Source: Umbelopsis ramanniana AG (taxonomy: Eukaryota; Mucoromycota; Umbelopsidomycetes; Umbelopsidales; Umbelopsidaceae). From it: 64,000 nt of DNA. Below the pieces are notes generated by a model. The model was not told the origin of the DNA. It saw nothing but the letters and a program-made list of their open reading frames with translations, and ran no database searches. Where the stretch lies: positions 62,001 through 126,000 of the forward strand of contig NW_026252099.1 in assembly GCF_025399195.1 (NCBI RefSeq), given 5' to 3'. The position numbers were made by a program, and so were the translations under genes. This document shows positions 45,657-57,165 of this stretch, in pieces; position 1 is the stretch's first letter, and every line of letters starts with the position of its first letter.

Positions 45657-48267
45657 ATGTCACAGGGACGAGGGTCGCGACCTGGCCAGAACAGTTTGAA
45701 ACGCGAATCCTCCATTCTATCGTACTTTTCCAAAAAGGATTCAAATACAACAGCCACTACATTCGTGTCGGCCAAGAATCTTACTCAATCACAGCCTATA
45801 TCAAATTCCTCGCCAACAGTTCCATTGACAACGCGACATAACTCACACCCATTTGCAGCTTCCAGATCTGCTACAAAGCAGATAACGAATGACTCTAAAT
45901 ACGTTGATGCCGAGCTATATGGCGATCAAAAATTGGTATTTTCGTCACAGATAACAGCAAAACGATCTAATACCACCCTGGCGGCTCCGAAGGTGGCGGC
46001 CCCGAAGCAAGCCCAGGACCACGCTGTCTTCGAAGATTTGATTGATTTGACTATGGAAGTAACGGAGACTGTGCCTAAACCAAGAATAGCATCCTTTGCA
46101 AACCGCCAAGCATCGAAGCCCAGTGTTGGATTAGCATCAGCGGGCAGAGCTTGGAATGCCGTCCCGACCAACATCAGCTCTTCTTCTTCAATGCATACAA
46201 GCACTGCCAACACGTTTGAGTTCTCTCATGGTGGACCTTCCGCAATGGATGTACAGCCATTTAAAGTGGCGGCCGGGTCATCCAATTCGTCTCAAACGGA
46301 ATCCAGCTCCATGTTTGGTAACCCAGCATTTTCAGCAGCCACTACACAAAGCAAGAAACGAGTGCTTCCGTCCAAGTCTTTCTCAGACGCGAAGAGAGGT
46401 CGAGTTTCTGATGGTAGTCTTAGCAGTAGTCAAGGAGCAACTAGAGAGATAACTCGTCTGGGTCAGTATAAGTTGTCTGATGAGCAGAATGCCGTACTTG
46501 AAATGGCCTTGTATGAACGCAAGAGCTTGTTTTTCACTGGATCGGCTGGAACGGGAAAGTCCATTTTGCTGCGAGGTAAGAGGGTTCAATGCACTTGTAA
46601 AGAGCTCTTGATGCAGTGTATTGATCAAATTACATGCATAGAAATCATTGCCCAAATGCAGAGGAAGTATGGGAGTGGTATTGCTATCACTGCATCCACC
46701 GGTATTGCTGCGTGCAACATAGGAGGATTAACACTACATAGTTTCGCTGGTATTGGTCTCGGTCATGACAGTGTGGAAAAATTGGTAAAGAGAATTTCCA
46801 CCGTGAAGCAAATATATCGACGATGGACAACTATATCGGTTTTGGTCATCGATGAAAGTAAGTGTTGTATCATCAAAAAGTGCTATGAACGAAGCGAAGT
46901 CTCATAAAAGCGAACTCATAGTTTCTATGATCGATGCCGGCTTATTTGACAAACTCGAACAAATTGCACGTCAAGTCAGACGAAACACGAAACCGTTTGG
47001 CGGTATTCAGGTGAGCATGACATCCAAATAATTTTTTGCCAGTGTCCTTATCTAAGACCTTCCATCGTATAGCTCATCCTTACTGGTGATTTTTTTCAAC
47101 TTCCTCCGGTTGGAAAGGACAAGGTGGCCAAATACTGTTTCGAGTCTCAGTCGTGGAGTAAAGTGGTCGAAAGAAACGTCATGCTGACTCATGTGTTTCG
47201 ACAGAAGGACGGAGGTAAGATGGCGATGAATGTCTCTTACTATGACACCCTAAGCTAACTGGTACTCTAGACTTTGTCCGGATGTTGAACGAAATGCGCT
47301 TGAATCAAATGTCCACGAGCACAATCGATAAATTCAAGTCTCTCTCTCGTACACCGAAATACGCTGATGATTCCATCCAGCCGACTCGACTGTAAGTGTC
47401 CATGATCGATGTATATTGCCCCCTTCTTTTTGAAGAACAATGAATGAACTCCTTTTTTTCACAATAGGTTCTCATTACGAAATCAAGTTGAAATCTCCAA
47501 CAATGACCGACTCCGCCATTTGACAGGAGCGACACATCGTTACACAGCTAACGATTGGGGAGACCAAGCCAGATTGAATGGTTGTATGGCACCTGTTGAG
47601 CTCGAACTGAAAATGGACGCGCAAGTCATGCTTATCAAAAACTTGACTCCCTCTTTGGTTAATGGTTCAACCGGCATCATCATCGGATTCACAAATGAAG
47701 GTCAATTTACATCGGAAAGTTCTATTCAGTCTCGCCTTCTGGAGAAGGAGAGATCCAGCAATACGCCAGGAGGAGGGCGAAAAGAAGAAATGATTATACC
47801 AACAGAAGTATACCCTATTGTTAGGTTTGTCAATGGACAAGAGGTGGTCATTCAACCAGAAAGATGGGAAGTTGAGCTACCAGGTCAGTGTTTAGCCCGT
47901 GGAGTTTTATGAGCATGGGATCTTTTGTATTTATTTGTCGTTTCAAACAGGTGGTGAGTTGGCTGCAACAAGAACGCAAATCCCGCTAATGTTGGCTTGG
48001 GCTTTGTCAATCCATAAAAGTCAAGGGCAAACATTGGATCGTGTGTTCGTTGACTTGGGCAGTGTATTTGAAAAAGGTATAGATCAGAGAGTGTGTCGTT
48101 CTGGAGTTGATAGTTATTGTATATCTAACTCTGTTTTAGGCCAAGCTTACGTAGCACTTTCAAGAGCGACAGACATGAACTCACTTCAAGTACTCAATTT
48201 CAATCCAAGCAAGGTAGTTGCTGACCCCAGAGTGGTTGATTTTTACCAGCGGCTGAGCTGTATTTGA
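45657..48267 (+). CDS. PIF1: Pif1-family 5'-3' DNA helicase
   Basis: Helicase acting at telomeres, G-quadruplexes, Okazaki fragments and mitochondrial DNA (family knowledge). The ATG at 45657 is the first in the open frame; upstream codons lack ATG. About nine exons, the first four being 45657-46575, 46642-46857, 46922-47010 and from 47073. The N-terminal 280 residues are Ser/Thr-rich and disordered, with a PCNA-box-like [11 protein letters not shown] near residue 20. Helicase motifs in order: GSAGTGKS (Walker A, about residue 296), [31 protein letters not shown] (Walker B and Pif1 signature, across an intron), [30 protein letters not shown] and AYVALSRA. All core motifs are intact. Confidence 0.93.
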
Positions 48268-48636
48268 CTTTTCCATAAATCCGGTGACCGTCAAACGACG
48301 TAAATTTTCACATCATCCTCCAAGGCCAATTTACCGTCAAATACCACATATACACACGCGCACTGTACAGATTTCGCCATGTTTTTGGGAGATGAAATAA
48401 AAAAAAATTATCATAGACACTTTGTACTTATTAATTCGTCTTCTATATAATACGTTTGATGTTTACAGCGACTTCATTCATGCTGTTACGATACGGATAA
48501 TACGGAACTTAAATTATCTAAGCATCCGAAAGGCTATGCCCACACTCCTTTTTGTAAATGTAGCCTAAAACGCCCATCTCCCTTGCTAGTTTTTATTCCT
48601 TTTTTCTTCCTACTTCTTACCTTGACTATATCAAAC
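48268..48636. other. Intergenic
   Basis: Spacer between tandem plus-strand genes: PIF1 3' region, then a pyrimidine-rich leader (about 48588-48630) before the amidohydrolase ATG. No gene seen. Confidence 0.4.
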
Positions 48637-49590
48637 ATGCTCCACAACAACGTACCCAACGGAATAACCGTCGCAAAGAGAAGGATGATCGATTCTCATG
48701 TCCATTATTGGAACCCTGATCGGGTGCATATTCCGTGGATCTACAAAGCTGGTGGTAAATTTGCACAGGCCCGGCTCGTACCAGAGTACTTAGAGCAGAT
48801 ACCCGATGATATTGAGGTCGAAGGGGTTATTTTTGTCGAAGCGGACGTTGAGCCTACGCAAGGATTGGTGGAAGCAAAGTGGATACATGAATACGCAAAG
48901 CAGGTCAAAACGATTGCTGGATTTGGAGGCATTTCCGGCCTGGTTGTTTATGCTCCCGTGAACCAAGGCAAACACGTTGTCAACTACCTTGATTTGTTAA
49001 AATCCATGGTGGATTTCCAGCATGTCAAGGGCATACGGTTCCTGCTTGAAGATCCATCTCGAGATCCCACCATTCCAGCAAGCGAAACCTTTATCGAAGG
49101 CGTACAGGCTCTGGCGGATTATGGCTTGTCGTTTGATATCAATATTAACTGTCATGATTGTCCTGAGCAATTTCCTCCTGTGGTCGAATTGGTCAAACGC
49201 TGTCCCGACGTACAATTTATACTGGATCATATGGGCAAGCCTCCGATTAGTGCAACCCCAGGCGATAAGCGCTTTGAATTTTGGAAGACCCATTTACAGG
49301 CAATTGCTCAGTATCCTAACATTGTTTGCAAGGTATCTGGAGCAATCACGGAGGTAGACGAGCGACATGGCCTTCCCACAAGTGCTCAAGTCAAACAGTG
49401 CTTAGACGTAGTGGTAGAAGCGTTTGGCCATGACCGAATAATGGCAGGGGGTGACTGGCCCGTGGTTGAAAGGAAAGGAAGCGAACTAAAATCATGGTTT
49501 GTACTCCTTGAAGAGATTACCTCACAATGGAGTCAAGCTGATCAAGAGAAACTATGGGCTGAAAATGCGAAAAAAATGTATCGGATATGA
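48637..49590 (+). CDS. Intronless amidohydrolase-2 family TIM-barrel hydrolase
   Basis: Metal-dependent hydrolase of the amidohydrolase 2 (PF04909-type) family, which includes sugar-lactone hydrolases such as L-fuconolactonase and L-rhamnono-lactonase. Single exon of 317 residues. Motifs: MIDSHVHYWNPDR (metal-binding HxH at strand 1), GVIFVEAD, GIRFLLED, FILDHMGKP (His at a later strand), CKVSGAITE, and MAGGDWPV with the strand-8 Asp. The ATG at 48637 is followed by a second Met 16 residues later (MIDSHVH), also a plausible start. The lack of introns is unusual in this window and could reflect horizontal transfer from bacteria or retroposition. Substrate unknown. Confidence 0.85.
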   Translation: MLHNNVPNGITVAKRRMIDSHVHYWNPDRVHIPWIYKAGGKFAQARLVPEYLEQIPDDIEVEGVIFVEADVEPTQGLVEAKWIHEYAKQVKTIAGFGGISGLVVYAPVNQGKHVVNYLDLLKSMVDFQHVKGIRFLLEDPSRDPTIPASETFIEGVQALADYGLSFDININCHDCPEQFPPVVELVKRCPDVQFILDHMGKPPISATPGDKRFEFWKTHLQAIAQYPNIVCKVSGAITEVDERHGLPTSAQVKQCLDVVVEAFGHDRIMAGGDWPVVERKGSELKSWFVLLEEITSQWSQADQEKLWAENAKKMYRI

Positions 49591-49852
49591 CGGGAATGAT
49601 ACGAAGCACTCTGTTTCTTACGCCATGTTCGGGCGGCCTCACGTGTGGTGCGTAAGGTTTGATTGGCTGAGAGACAATCACAGCTTTTTCAGGAAGATCC
49701 GAGATGCCATTACAGCAAAAACCACTGTATAATTACCGATATGTCATTTTTGTATCATGGGCCTTTTGTCCCTCTCATATATAAAATACTCTCTATCCCC
49801 ACTCTCTCGTCCCTTGTTTCTGCTTAGAAGTATCTTAACCCAACTTATCAGT

Positions 49853-50963
49853 ATGGCCGCAACAACACGTCATGTACCAATAATGCCGCAGCCACATATA
49901 TCTTCAATTCAGGTACGTTAAGATAACCCTTGGTCTACTACATCCGATGACTTTATGTACCAACTGCCATGGTGTTAGAATATAAGAAATGAAGGCAAGG
50001 TGAAGAATGCTTACATTTCCGAGAAGCTGATGGCGCGATCCAACTCCATTGCTTCGAATTCAAGCAGTAACTCAGCCCATTCCAAACCTATATCACCCAG
50101 CCTTGAATATAAGGCATCACCAAGAGGTATGTACAACCCCTTACTGCGAGCAATCTATCCTACTAGTTGGAGAATAGCCAATTGCCCCCAAAACCTGTGG
50201 ATATCGATTTGAGCTGCTGCGTAAGGCGAGGAGGTTCACAATGCAGTCGCAAATTATCCAAAGGCGGGGTTATAAGCATAATCTCCCAAATAATTTCCAT
50301 AGCTATTTCAATGACTGCCTCACTAAACGCAATTATACACATAACAGATAACGCTCCCATGTTTCCTTCATCAAAGTTGTCATATGGTTCCATACCAGGA
50401 GCGGCTGCCTCAGGTAAGGTTCTTTGACTTATCATGAGACTCCCTTACAGCCCCATCCCATGATGAATCTTGTTACGCGCGCTGTCTTACCTTATTGCAA
50501 TTAATGCCTGCCCCTTTTTCCTTCATGGGATGCTTTAACATGGGAAGGGAATTATACAATATCATTTTTGAACATTTTTAATTTACTCATAATTTGTTGT
50601 TGTTTAATAGATCGGCAATCTGTTGGTTCCTTAGTGGAAGATGACCAATATACCCCACCCACACCACCTCACACGACCATCGCACCCAATGACAATGACG
50701 AGGGCATCTATTTGCTATGGACACAACACATGTTGCGCCAGAAAGGCTTTCGTCCTTCATCCTACAACCTGAACGATGACGATAGTGACAGCGACAGTAC
50801 CAACAGCAGTTTGACGGATGATGATGTTGAAGATGACCGACCGCTACCCACCATGCCGTCCTATCACACTATCCCCCCAAGTCAAGAGGCGACACCTGAT
50901 ATTGTCGCTAAGGAGGTCAATGGATGGATGGTTGTTCCATTTTGTGGCTTCTGCTTCATGTGA
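49853..50963 (+). CDS. Acidic Ser/Asp-rich protein of unknown function
   Basis: Best model is three exons, 49853-49912, 49979-50126 and 50611-50963, all phases agreeing, 186 residues. The middle has NAYISEKLMARSNSIASNSSSNS (two parts here), then TPPTPPHTTI, a DEGIYLLWTQHMLRQKGFRP helix and a DDDSDSDSTNSS acidic stretch. The end is hydrophobic and Cys-rich (WMVVPFCGFCFM). I do not recognise the family; a short conserved-looking helix (GIYLLWTQHMLRQKGF) is the best search seed. The second intron is 484 nt, the longest in the window, and carries an antisense ORF. A stop-free plus-strand segment at 50167-50414 inside it is phase-incompatible with exon 2. Confidence 0.6.
50163..50360 (-). CDS. Antisense small ORF nested in an intron (possible relic of a fungal MGA-type small hydrophobic protein)
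   Basis: Within the 484-nt intron of the plus-strand gene, the minus strand encodes 65 residues starting MGALSVMCIIAFSEAVIEIAMEII: an ATG-GGA-GC start and an amphipathic, Ile/Ala-rich N-terminus. This recalls a large family of short fungal proteins that start MGA-x-I and end in a Cys-rich basic tail. After about 32 residues the frame loses hydrophobicity, while the +1 frame gives CDCIVNLLALRSSS, similar in layout to the tail of that family. This suggests a frameshifted relic or a missed splice. Weak evidence. Confidence 0.25.
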   Translation of the reverse strand: MGALSVMCIIAFSEAVIEIAMEIIWEIMLITPPLDNLRLHCEPPRLTQQLKSISTGFGGNWLFSN

Positions 50964-51573
50964 GAGCTGTTATGGTTCAAAGCTGCGCGATGAAACGTCT
51001 TGGTTTAGCCCTTGGGAAACGTAACAGCCTTGTACAAAACAAACATCATGTTTGATTCATTTGATCTTTTTACCAATCTCTTTCTTTCTCTATCTTCATT
51101 TCTGCGACCCCAATCATACCAATTTTTCTTTTTTTATATTTGCTTCATCTAACATATAATAACATGGTTGGGCCGAATCTTCGGCTAACCCCAGATACCC
51201 TGTCAGGTAACTTTTGCCAGAAAGGGATGTTAAAAAATTCAAACTTGTGTCTCCGCTTCACTGCGAATGAGTCAGGTGGTTTGACTGGTTGTCAATCGCG
51301 TGATATGAGATTGGGACTGTCTTGGTCGACGGTAGAAGCCATTCAATGCGGCAAAGCATATGCAAGTGGTGAGCAGTTAGAAAAAGCCAGGAGAAGATGA
51401 GATGAAACGCATGTTATTGCAGTATTTGATTTATTAATGTCCACAAAGAATAAAGACAATCAATGGAATAAACCCAAGTGGCCAAAAAAATCCCCGATTA
51501 TAACTTGTCAGCTTCGTCTTATCTACCAGCAACCTTTGTTCCTCCTTTCCCAAATCACTAGTAAATCGCGTAC
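50964..51573. other. Intergenic with an uncharacterised plus-strand ORF
   Basis: Holds an ATG-initiated ORF from 51164 to 51400 (MVGPNLRLTPDTLSGNF...) with no recognised domain and no neighbouring exons in phase. It may be chance. The right end is the leader of bleomycin hydrolase. Confidence 0.3.
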
Positions 51574-53321
51574 ATGGGTGCCTCTCAATCTCAACCTACA
51601 CATAACGAAGATAGCCAGCAGCCTTCCTTTTCTGAGAAGCAGCTCTCTCATTCCTTTACTGCCCTGAATCTAGACGACAGCGAAGCTCGTGTTCGTTTTG
51701 CCGGCTTATCTCACGAGAGTTTGGAGAGATATGAAGAGGAATTTTATGCTGACCCCAAGAACCAATTTGCTCTGAATGCCATTACTCGTAATGAAATCAC
51801 CTCGGTTTTGATTAACCACAAGGCAGCTGTCAAGGACCAACATATCTTTAACGTTCAAACTGACGTCGAAGGCAAGGCCACTAACCAAAAGTCTTCTGGT
51901 CGCTGCTGGTTGTTTGCTGGTGAGTAGCAGAGTAGGTTGAGCATCGATGATAACACACGTATGTCTAATCACGCTGCGCCTGTTTTTATAGGTACAAACG
52001 TCTTGCGTCGCCTGTTGATTCAAAAGTACAAGCTCGACGAAGATTTTGAACTCTCTCAAAACTACCTTTTCTTCTATGGTATGTTGTCCATGCAAAAAAA
52101 TACAATAGCTGCTCAACCAAAACACTGACATTATGCTTCTTCTCAGACAAACTCGAAAAAGCCAATTACTTTTTGGAAAACATGATCGACCTTGCTGAAG
52201 TTGATGTCAACGACCGTGTTGTACAATACCTGTTGCAAACCCCTATCAACGATGGTGGCCAATGGGATATGTTCATTAATGTCGTTGAGAAGTATGGTGT
52301 TGTACCCAAGAGTGCCTACCCTGAAACCTACTCTTCGTCTGCATCCAGCCGCCTCAACTGGCTTGTCTGCGTCAAGCTTCGAGAATATGCGGTTCAGATC
52401 CGTCAGGCACGTGAACAAGGCATTTCCACTGCCGCTTTGAGAGCACAAAAGGACAAAATGGTTGCTGAGATCCACCGTATCTTGATGATTACCCTTGGCG
52501 AACCTCCCAAGAAATTCGACTGGGAAGTTAAGAACAAGGATGGTAAAGTTATTAGCATCAGAAACCTGACTCCCAAAAAGTTCTATGGGGAAATTATCAA
52601 TTACAAGGTAAGCTATATTGTGTGCTGTGATGAAATTGAACCTTCTCTTACGCCTTCATCCTCTAGTTGACCGACACTGTTTCACTGATCAATGACCCTC
52701 GCAATGAATACTCCCGTTTGTATACAGTCGATCGACTTGGCAATGTTGTTGGTGGTTCCGATATCAGATACATCAACACCGCAGCCAAGAACCTGAAGAA
52801 GTATGCCATCAAGGTCCTCAAGAGTGGACGACCAGTGTGGTTTGGTTGTGATGTTGGTCAATTTTCCAACGGTGGAGTTGCTGCTATGGATACTGATCTT
52901 TACAACTACGAACTGGCTTTCGGCATCAAACTCGGTTTGACCAAAGCACAGCGAGTATTGTACGGAGAAAGTTTGATGACCCATGCCATGGTATTCTCCG
53001 GAGTTCACTTGGATGAAGATGGTAACCCTGTGCGTTGGCGCGTTGAGAACAGTTGGGGTGATGCTTCCGGCGACAAAGGTTACTGGATCATGACCGACAA
53101 GTGGTTTGAACAATTTGTTTATCAGGTAGGCATCGGCCCGGCTAAATTAACCTGGCTACGTCACTGAACCCTTTACATGCCTCGATATCCAACTGACACG
53201 TTTTTTTCATGCTACGCAGGTTGTTCTTGAAAAGAAGGATGTTCCCGATAACTTGTTGGAGGTACTCAAAACCGAGCCTATTGTTCTCCCCGCTTACGAT
53301 CCTATGGGAGCCTTGGCTTAA
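51574..53321 (+). CDS. BLH1: Bleomycin hydrolase, C1B cysteine peptidase
   Basis: Hexameric cytosolic papain-like aminopeptidase. Exons begin 51574-51919 and 51992-52078, with three further exons to 53321. The papain-like triad is intact: SSGRCWLFAG (Cys near residue 110, where C1B enzymes have RCWLFA), LMTHAMVFSGV (His) and WRVENSWGD (Asn). Family-specific blocks include DRLGNVVGG and KKFDWEVKN. The C-terminus ends ...PMGALA; in the family the C-terminal residue is trimmed and the tail reaches into the active site. The N-terminus MGASQSQ fits a myristoylation signal (Gly2, Ser6). Codon bias is high. Confidence 0.95.
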
Positions 53322-54470
53322 ATTAATAGGATCATATTAGTGTATGAAATAAATATGCTATGTTCATATAATGTGGGGAAGGATACAAATCCCATTTTCT
53401 TTTGATGGCAATCCTCTCTTTAGCAATTTTATTATCTGACTTGCAAGATAGGGATCCAAGCTACGCCTGGATTCTTCGACCTATGTATATTCCATCGGTC
53501 GGATAAGGTCGCAATTTATTTGGTTGGGTGACACTGACCAGGCTCCTCTGTCACCTTAGGAAATCGGAGCACGTCTGCGATGACGAGAGTGGAAGATCAA
53601 TATCGACAAAAAAAAATTATTAAACTTCCCTCAGGTCAAACAGAGCACGATTTGGAAATCCCTTCACTTCGGAGATGCAAAAGGATCCACCTGTTCTTTT
53701 ATTGACGATATGGCTCCTATTCCCCTATTCTGCTGTACAGAGTGTACCCTACATAACACTTTACCCAAGGGGACCTCCAAGACGTTCATCCATCATGAAA
53801 GGAATGCCATAGTTTTCGTTAATGGCTCTGTACCTGAGTCGAGCTGAGTTCGGATTCTCAAATGGGTGGTAGGGTAACACACTTACGTTGGTGGCGCTTT
53901 GAGCCTTTAGGAAAAAACACTACGGTTGGAAAAAGGATAGACAGAGTGGATGGGTCATGATCAAATAAGCATTACACCCTATTTACATTGAATGCAAGGA
54001 TGGGCTCAATTGCAATGTTAAGGTAGTCAAAAAGTCATAGCTAGCGATTCTTATTCCGCATATCCTCTAATAAATAGAACACTACAGAACAGATTTTTTA
54101 AAATGCCTTATTTTAACACCACGAAGTGTGATTTCTTCTTTTCTTCCTCCTGTTCTTCCCCCAATCAGATTCCATCAAATAAGCCCAGACTCCTTGTCAA
54201 CTGTTGCCGCCGATTTGGAGTTGCGCCCGTATTTTTCTCTTTTTTTTTTTTCTAACCTTGCTAGATACTTGATTACATTGTCATTTCTTTTCTTCTCGTG
54301 CTTGTTATCATCAAAGCAGCAATCTACATCTCACTTCACCTCCATTGTGAGTTCTTCATTGCTGCTCCATTGCCGACCCTATCGATATACTCATCTTCCC
54401 GTTCCTTAGCTTACCCTTTACTCACTTCCAACGACCTGACACACTTCCCCTCGTTTGCGGGCGGCACAAT
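53322..54470. other. Intergenic with a short inverted repeat
   Basis: 1.15 kb without supported genes. An inverted repeat GGTGACA (53527-53533) / TGTCACC (53549-53555) with a 15-nt loop is present. The right half is a long pyrimidine-rich leader (about 54125-54465) of the bZIP gene, including an 11-T run, with several short upstream ORFs. Confidence 0.45.
53527..53555. repeat. 7-bp inverted repeat, 15-nt loop
   Basis: GGTGACA and TGTCACC are exact reverse complements, with one more possible G-U pair outside. Could form a hairpin in either transcript or be a palindromic protein site. Confidence 0.5.
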
Positions 54471-55985
54471 ATGATTGCTACAAACACTGCCACAGTACCT
54501 TTCTTCGATCAGCATCCTCGCGATAAGATTGCTTTGAACAGCTCTACCGCTCTCGCCGCGACAGCAGCCTCGGTTCTTAAGCAAGCCATTCCCGAAGTTG
54601 CAGGTGAGTGTTTCTATGACTGAATTGCAACAGGAGTAAACTCCTCTTACTGATATTGATCCTGTCCATCAAAAAAGTCGTTGAACCTTCCATGCTTCAG
54701 CGTCCACCGGAAGCCATTCAACAAACTGTAGCTCCTCCCGAAGAGCCTCTCCCTGAGAATTACGTCAGTTTACCACAAAACTCAAAACTCGATGAGGAAC
54801 CAAATCCATTCGAAAAATCGTTTTCCGGTCTCCCATCGACCGCGGCTGCCCAAGTTTCAGCCAAAAATCCTTCCCCACCTGTCTCTAAACCTGTACTACC
54901 ACCTGTAACTTCCATGGATAGCCCATCCACTGGAATCCCAACTTTCAAGAAGGCAACTGTTGATCAATTCGCCTGGGGATCCCTACGAGCTGGACCTCTG
55001 TCACCTTCCATGCTTCAGGGACCAGTGAGTAATGCTCTTGTCCCATTCACTGCTACCCCTGTTGCTGCGACAACGACCGTAGCAACAACCATGAAACCAG
55101 TTGAATCCGATGAGTTTGTCCCTTATCAACCACAGATTCCAACATCGATGCAGTACAGTTTCCAAGCCAATACACAAGCTACTCATGTGAATGGTACAAA
55201 ATACGGAGGTAGGATCGAATGACACGGGGAATAGTCATAATTTATGTATAGGAGAGAACTGACCAATAGCAATACTTTCCATAGTATACCAGCAACCACC
55301 TGCACCTATCCCACAATCTGTAAAACCAACACCACAAGCTCAGCATATTACAACCTTCCCCATAGTTTCTCAGCCTGAATCCTATGGGCAAGATCAAGCC
55401 GCCGTCAAAAGCGAAGCGCGTCCATATCAGTCCACTACCGAGTTCATTCACCATGAAAACGGAGGCTCTACTCGAAAAGGCTCTCGATCGACCCACCAGC
55501 TCATGAATGACTCAAAACCATCCACTCGAACAAAGCGTCAGGAACACGGCGAATTATTGGAAGGTTTGGGCCCCACCAATAAGCGACAAAAATCCGTCTC
55601 ATCTGAGCAAGATGAAGATGAAAAGAGACGAAACTTTTTGGAACGAAACAGACAGGGTGAGTCCAAATGAAAGATGCTTGCTTGCTCACACGCATGGGTT
55701 TGAAAGCTAACTTGTTGATTATCCCTGGTAGCTGCGTTGAAATGTCGTCAACGTAAGAAGGCATGGCTTAGCGACTTACAGGGCAAAGTCGAAATATTAG
55801 CACAAGAGAACGAACAACTTGCAATGCAAGCGAATTCGTTCCGGGAAGAAATCATTCAGTTGAAGAGCTTGCTTCTTGCTCATAAGGACTGCCAGGTTAC
55901 AAAGGACAATGGTTCATCGATTAGAGTGGCTTTGGAGAAGCCCGTTCCACCTCCAGTAGCTACTACTTCACAGCGACAAGAGTAG
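54471..55985 (+). CDS. bZIP transcription factor, Aft1/Atf1 type
   Basis: Stress-responsive ATF/CREB-family activator, in other fungi a target of the Hog1/Sty1 MAP kinase. First exon runs from the ATG at 54471 to about 54601; later exons cover 54677-55206, 55286-55655 and 55731-55985. The N-terminal half has the Aft1-type blocks: EPNPFEKSFSGLP (OSM-like region) and FAWGSLRAGPLSPSMLQGP (homologous-recombination-activation-like region). Thr/Ser-Pro sites typical of MAPK targets occur (DSPSTGIP, PLSPS). The bZIP is split by the last intron: RRNFLERNRQ then AALKCRQRKKAWLSDLQGKV, followed by a leucine zipper of about five heptads. The basic-region consensus N-x3-A-x2-C-R is complete. Confidence 0.9.
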
Positions 55986-57155
55986 TTTTTTTTCTTCATT
56001 AATGTTCTTTTACTGCATTTGCCCCCTCTGCTTGCACATACCACTCATTGTCATGTAATTAATATATATATTTGTATTGTCCTGTTGAACTTGGTTATTA
56101 TTATTTACACCACTGTATTAACGAGCTTGGATGGTGTGCATTGTTCGTATGTTTCAGTCACGTTAAATTAAGGCACGTCGACTGGATTGGAGATACATTG
56201 ATGAATTATCCGAAAGTGTTGACTGACGTGAGGCATTCAGGGTCTCCGGTTTACGCGGTGTCCCAAAAAACATCGTCCTGCAGCCTATAACAAAAAAATT
56301 TTTTTTTGTTGTGCTTGAAAACCTCTCTTTCTCTCCTGTATCGGCTAATATAGCGTAAGTGTTTCTTATTGTATCAGAAATCACACGGGCTGGCAAAATG
56401 ATGAGTCTATACTATTGGAGCTGTCATAATCACATTGATGATAAAACATTATTAAACGCAACTACAACCTGATGCCAATTCAGCCCGTGAGATCATCGAT
56501 CTGCATGTCAAAGCCATGTTCAACATTTAACTAATTCTCGTATTAAGTTTTGAACAGGGTACGTGCTTAGGGAAAAATGGTAGTTAGTGAGAGTGTAGTT
56601 TTCCATACTGTAAAGGTTATTGTATGCTCTGCGTACAAAACCTTGTCACCAAATAAAAATCACTTTGATTTACCGTGTAAAATTTAGCCCACACATTTAT
56701 AATTTTGAGCCTGCTTTGGTACTAGTAGTAGATAAAAACGCTTTCACTACTTCAACATTATTACCAGCATGGTTGTATTCAAAGTCAATGTGTCCATTAC
56801 TGTTTTGAAGTGTGTCTATCGCTATAGTGATGTTTCATTGGTCGCTTCGTTGAATGTCTTCTTCTAAATGTAGCTCAGCTATCGCAGGCGCCTTTGGTAT
56901 CTCGATAGCAAGCTGTGCGAATCAAATGAGCAAAAAGCCACTTTCTGATACTTGCGCTATGCTTGCGCAATAGCTCTGGCTTTTACCGTCATCTCTTTTT
57001 AAGTACAGCTTGGGGGCCTCCGCCGCATATCAACGGTACTGGGTGCAGTCATTGTATATACAGGATTCCTGGATGCATACGCCTCACACCGGTGCCTATA
57101 ACCATCATACTTACTCTCTAATCGTTAATTATTTAGAAACGTGTTGAGAACAACG

Positions 57156-57165
57156 ATTGCGCAAT
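57156..57165. promoter_or_regulatory. ATTGCGCAAT palindrome (C/EBP-like bZIP site)
   Basis: Perfect 10-bp palindrome identical to the C/EBP-type consensus half-site pair, upstream of the first MFS gene; further TTGCGC(AA) words lie nearby. Role is inferred. Confidence 0.35.

Noticed and set aside
50167-50414. Stop-free plus-strand segment bounded by TAG acceptor and GTAAGG donor, looking like an exon
   Set aside because: Its frame (phase 0 at the start) is incompatible with exon 2, which ends in phase 1, whereas exon 2 joins the 50611 exon perfectly.
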